A stretch of DNA of 64,000 bases from Isoetes taiwanensis (lineage: Eukaryota > Streptophyta > Lycopodiopsida > Isoetales > Isoetaceae): positions 8,912,563-8,976,562 of the forward strand of contig JAJEKV010000020.1 in NCBI GenBank assembly GCA_021234155.1, in the 5' to 3' direction. Below the pieces are notes generated by a model. The model made no database searches, was not told where the DNA came from, and was given only the letters and a program-made list of their open reading frames with translations. Below are positions 60,778-64,000 of the stretch, piece by piece. The stretch's first letter is position 1. The number at the start of each line of letters is the position of its first letter. The position numbers and the translations under genes are program-made.

Positions 60778-60932
60778 GTTTGTTGGTAGAGCGCAAGGCT
60801 CTTCACCTTGTCGTCGGGGGTTTGGGCCCTACGGATGGCAATGTGCTAGAAATATCCAATGATCTCATATATTGCCCATAGGCCAATTGGTCTCCCTGGA
60901 CGATAAAAACTCTATTCTATTCTATTCTATTA
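60778..60932 (+). mobile_element. tRNA-derived SINE with LINE-like 3' end
   Basis: The left part has Pol III promoter-like boxes: TTGGTAGAGCGCAAGGC (A-box-like, 60782-60798) and GGTTTGGGCCC (B-box-like, about 60830). The right part ends CCCATAGGCCAATTGGTCTC, CCTGGACGATAAAAAC and a (TATTC)n tail. About 155 bases in all. The 3' block matches the terminus of the RT-bearing LINE at 28741 and the half-LINE at 8.0 kb. Target duplications could not be defined in the flanking simple sequence. Confidence 0.7.
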
Positions 60933-60959
60933 TTATAATACTTACATACTATACATACA

Positions 60960-61110
60960 CACAACATATAAAATAAATACCCCACTTTCACGTACAAGCA
61001 AATGGACTAACTTTGTTATATGAAACATACATATTGTAATAAATAATACCCCCTTTTATATACAAACAAATGAAGTATTTTTTTTAATATGAAGCAGACA
61101 TACTATACTG
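60960..61110. repeat. Imperfect direct repeat, about 65 bp
   Basis: Two successive AT-rich blocks share AATAAATA.CCCC, TACAAgCAAATG and ATATGAA(A/G)CA(T/G)ACATA. Diverged tandem duplication. Confidence 0.55.
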
Positions 61111-61325
61111 AGTCGTCTAAGAGAAAATATAAAGATCAAGAGTTCTCGAAGAGATTGTGTTCTTAGATTCGAAGCAATAATATTACCTATGAAATGTTAA
61201 GATAGCTTTAAGTTCTTACAATACTGGACAAATAGGGACAATAGATAATACAAAGCATCCTCATTCACCATTAATTTCTTGCCAACGCAATGTTAAGATT
61301 ACATTATAGAATCAACCACATGGAC

Positions 61326-61353
61326 TGCCCACCGAAGGTGGGCAATTTTCTAG
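61326..61353 (+). mobile_element. Helitron 3' end (clean)
   Basis: A perfect 8-bp stem TGCCCACC-GAA-GGTGGGCA (61326-61344) is followed by ATTTTCTAG at 61353 and T. This is a textbook Helitron 3' terminus in plus orientation, so the body lies to the left. The TC start was not identified. Confidence 0.72.
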
Positions 61354-62319
61354 TACATATATATTATGTACTTCTATCTTCTTATCTTCTTATATTATAA
61401 TGTTTTACAATAAGTCTATATGGCTAAGATTTGATTAAGAATTTAGACGGTCTAGATATTAGCCCATTTCTTCTCGCTCTCGCGATTTAGGGCAAGTTCT
61501 CGGCTTTGACAGAGCAAGGCAAGACCTACAACAGCCATGCCGACAAAGTTTGGCATGACCATCCGCTTCCAACCAGCATCCACTTCTTCAAATTTGCCTT
61601 TATACACTCTAGACATATCTAAACCCACAGGCCGAATTCCGACATGAGTGACTTTCTAGCGGATGTTTCTCACAGCTACAAGGCGATGAGTTGCTGCAAG
61701 GTGCATTCTTTGCTACCCTGGGCTTTAATCATCATTAAGCATGAGTTTAGCTTTTGTATGTTTGGTTTGCAGTCATTGATTCCTATTGATGCTTCATGCG
61801 GTCTACCCTGTCATGATGCATTTACAAAGAATTTGACAAGTTTGATACTTGTTATCTAACCTTGGGACTTATACATCACTGCACCCTGAGTAATTTAAAG
61901 GTATATGGCCTTTGTAGCAATGACTCTTGCTTTATGAAACGACATGTATATTTAGCTTAGACATGCAGTAAAATAATCTTCTGTATTATCAAGGATGTGC
62001 AAACATTCTGACATACTATGGAAGATTTCTTCTACAATATAAAGCCATATATTATTACAAACTTGGTTTTGGGGATTCTACACACCCTTGCATAGGCAAT
62101 CTCATGTAAGTACTTACCTGTAAATTAAGCTCAGATGAATACATTTGCAACTTTCTATAGAGGTTGGGACCAGAATTACATAGCACTGTGACATTTGAAA
62201 CTATGATAGAAAGTTGGAATTATTGGCATTAGTATACTCCATTCTCAGAAATGGGCATTTGGTTGTTTTTATCATTTTACACAATTTCTTTGCCATAATC
62301 TTTTTATCTGAAAATATCT
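61354..62319. other. Intergenic, nothing recognised
   Basis: About 1 kb. A frame at 61644-61859 (+) is Cys- and Leu-rich without family resemblance. Confidence 0.35.
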
Positions 62320-63092
62320 CTAAATGCCTTATTGTCACAGGTATGTCTTGTTGTCAAACATGCAAGGGAAAATCTTCCTAAGCAGAGAGAGAGGGGTTTT
62401 GTTGCTCCTGGTGGTCCTACAGGAAATGTACATCCTATGCCTGCAAGGCAGACAAATACACCAGCCATCGGGAAGGATTATGTTTCTTTTGCAAAGAGGC
62501 TGGGCATAATGTGGCACGTTGTCCCCGTAAATGGAGAAACATGAATAATGCCGGGCAGCAGGTTGCTGGAACTGCGGAGTATGACTGAAATGCTGCTTAT
62601 GGGAACCGAGGTAATCCGCCTCAGGCTAGTGGTGGAACTCCAGGAAATTGGAATAGACGAGCAGCGAGTACGCAGAGGAATGTTGGTCCACGAAACGCTC
62701 GTACTGAGGAAAGGCCTGCACGTGCCCAAGCCATTACTCTGGAAGAATCAAAAGCGGAACCAAATATGCGCGCCTATGCTATTGGTGGAGATCCTCCAGA
62801 ATAATCTTCCAAGTAGCATTCAAATGCAATCTTTCCATTTTCTGATTGACAGTGGTAGTACGCATAATTTTATTTCACCTAGATTGGTTGATCAGTTGGG
62901 TTTGCGTGTGATCGCATGGCACCCTAGATCGGTAGAATTAGCAGATGGTGTGGTGAAGATGTCGAATGGTTGTATTCCTTGGTTGGAATTTAAACTCTGT
63001 GGGTGCTAATTTTGAAGTACTTGATCTGGGGAAATATGATTTAATTCTGAGAATATCATGGTTGAGAGCCGTAGGTGCCTATATAGATTGTA
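62320..63092 (+). mobile_element. Chromovirus gag-protease fragment
   Basis: It contains a CCHC zinc knuckle region (about 62475-62540) and, in the frame ending near 63009, an aspartic protease with the chromovirus signature FLIDSGSTHNFISPRLVDQL (about 62845-62900). It is a broken internal fragment of a Ty3/gypsy chromovirus without LTRs. It is cut off on the right at the tail of an inverted LINE (63093). Confidence 0.8.
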
Positions 63093-64000
63093 AGGAGAAA
63101 TGAAATGAAATGAAATGAAATGAAATGAAATGAAATGAAATCTATTATTCCGTCTTTGAGACCACCAGGTCTATGAGACGTTTACAAGTTACATTCAAAA
63201 TTATAAAACAAGTCATCCAGTGCGTCTTCTGAGAGTAACACACTGGGCTCCTCTATCTCAATCTCTCGTACCTTCTGATTTTTCAAACAAGCATCTCTAT
63301 GTTTAAGAATGTCAACAATATATCCCCCAATGGATGCCTCTGGGTACCGAAAGAACTCCTCAAGGGAGGTAGCACTGATCCCATGTATGACTCTTAAGTC
63401 CGAATAAGCACGTGCAAACAAGTAAGATATGACTTCATCCTCCACTACACCGCCACTAATGCTGCAATGTCTAAGATCATGAGCGATGTCTTCATCTCCC
63501 TACCTCACCACCAAGATGGTGCGAGCTTAACCGATCCTCGAATTGCTTCGTTGCCTATGCTTCATAGATATGGGTTCACTAAGATACTGGCACGCTTTCA
63601 ATGTGGGATTCATCCGAACCGAGCAGTAATTTTCTTCAATACCGGGCGACTCCATGTCTTAGTGAGAATACTCTTCCAACCCATCCCACATCTTCCCATT
63701 CACTGGCAATTCGCGGAATATCCATCCCCCGCTTCACCGCCCATCTAATACTAATATCCGCAGATACTCACCTTTTGTCACTACTGGCCGCATACCGCAA
63801 GCTATTCCCGACATATCATATAAAACCTTATGATAACGGCGGTTTTGCAAAGAGCTTCACCTTCAAGGTATCATCCCACACTTCCTCTAACATCATATCA
63901 TATGTATGCTATCCTCCATCGCTGTCGATAATATTTAAGAGACCGGGTAGTCAGTCCTATGATTTCCGTGTAGCAGCTGCCGCCATTTGCGAAGGGGATT
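63093..64000 (-). mobile_element. LINE, C-terminal fragment with (ATTTC)n tail
   Basis: On the minus strand a frame ending at 63182 reads SISGGVVEDEVISYLFARAY, SDLRVIHGISATSLEEFFRY, PEASIGGYIVDILKHRD, the post-RT C-terminal region of a LINE, like EDEDHVFTDCPAYSEIREEF at 8.8 kb. About 90 bases of 3' UTR (CATAGACCTGGTGGTCTC, AAAGACGG) lead to a pentamer tail of about nine units (plus strand AAATG repeats, 63098-63142). Further upstream, IRWAVKRGMDIPRIASEW (about 63750-63700) suggests the element continues toward the window end. Frames are interrupted. The tail abuts the chromovirus fragment, which is consistent with insertion into it. Confidence 0.65.

Overview
The window reads as nuclear DNA of a land plant. 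The evidence is a four-exon plastid acyl carrier protein gene with GT-AG introns, an ARGOS/OSR-type organ-size protein, remains of a DYW-class PPR gene, and dense retroelement and Helitron debris. The PPR repeat wording (LKACGSIGAI, GNTLVDMYTKC), the long intergenic stretches and the LINEs with short tandem tails suggest a fern or another seed-free vascular plant. That lineage call is inference.

Layout. 0.5-5.4 kb: a decayed Ty3/gypsy element on the minus strand with a candidate LTR. 7.2-9.2 kb: an ORF1-only LINE derivative, a dispersed repeat and a LINE 3' fragment. 10.15-10.38 kb: a small intact OSR/ARGOS-like gene. 11.4-18.4 kb: tandem duplications, a solo LTR, an unrecognised two-exon coding stretch and a chromovirus 3' end. 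20.9-27.3 kb: a large Ty3/gypsy element abutting an inverted chromovirus fragment. 28.7-30.1 kb: a LINE with RT remains. 30.5-31.27 kb: the ACP gene, the best-supported intact gene here. 32-35 kb: host-gene fragments (MFS transporter last exon, GT47 exostosin) and a 105-bp minisatellite. 35.6-44.8 kb: several Helitron-type 3' ends, a zinc-ribbon exon and a 202-bp dispersed repeat. 45-55.5 kb: broken NCL (Na+/Ca2+ exchanger-like) and LPP-delta (sphingoid-phosphate phosphatase) copies on the minus strand. The LPP-delta copy is split by a 5.8-kb L1 LINE whose target-site duplication covers the exon 1 splice donor. 56.2-58.3 kb: a broken PPR-DYW gene. 59.9-61.4 kb: an intact hAT-type MITE with a perfect 8-bp target duplication, a SINE and a clean Helitron 3' end. 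62.3-64 kb: a chromovirus fragment met by a LINE 3' end.

Most genic sequence is broken. Only ACP and the OSR-like gene look functional. The main theme is traffic between mobile elements. One 3'-terminal module, roughly CCCATrGGCC..GGTCTcc.TGGaCGATAAAAA plus a pentamer repeat, recurs on an RT-bearing LINE, an ORF1-only LINE and a tRNA-like SINE, implying a shared retrotransposition machinery. NCL and LPP-delta fragments that keep their introns lie on the same strand upstream of a Helitron-like 3' hairpin, which fits DNA-level gene capture. All identifications were made by eye from translated motifs, without database searches.
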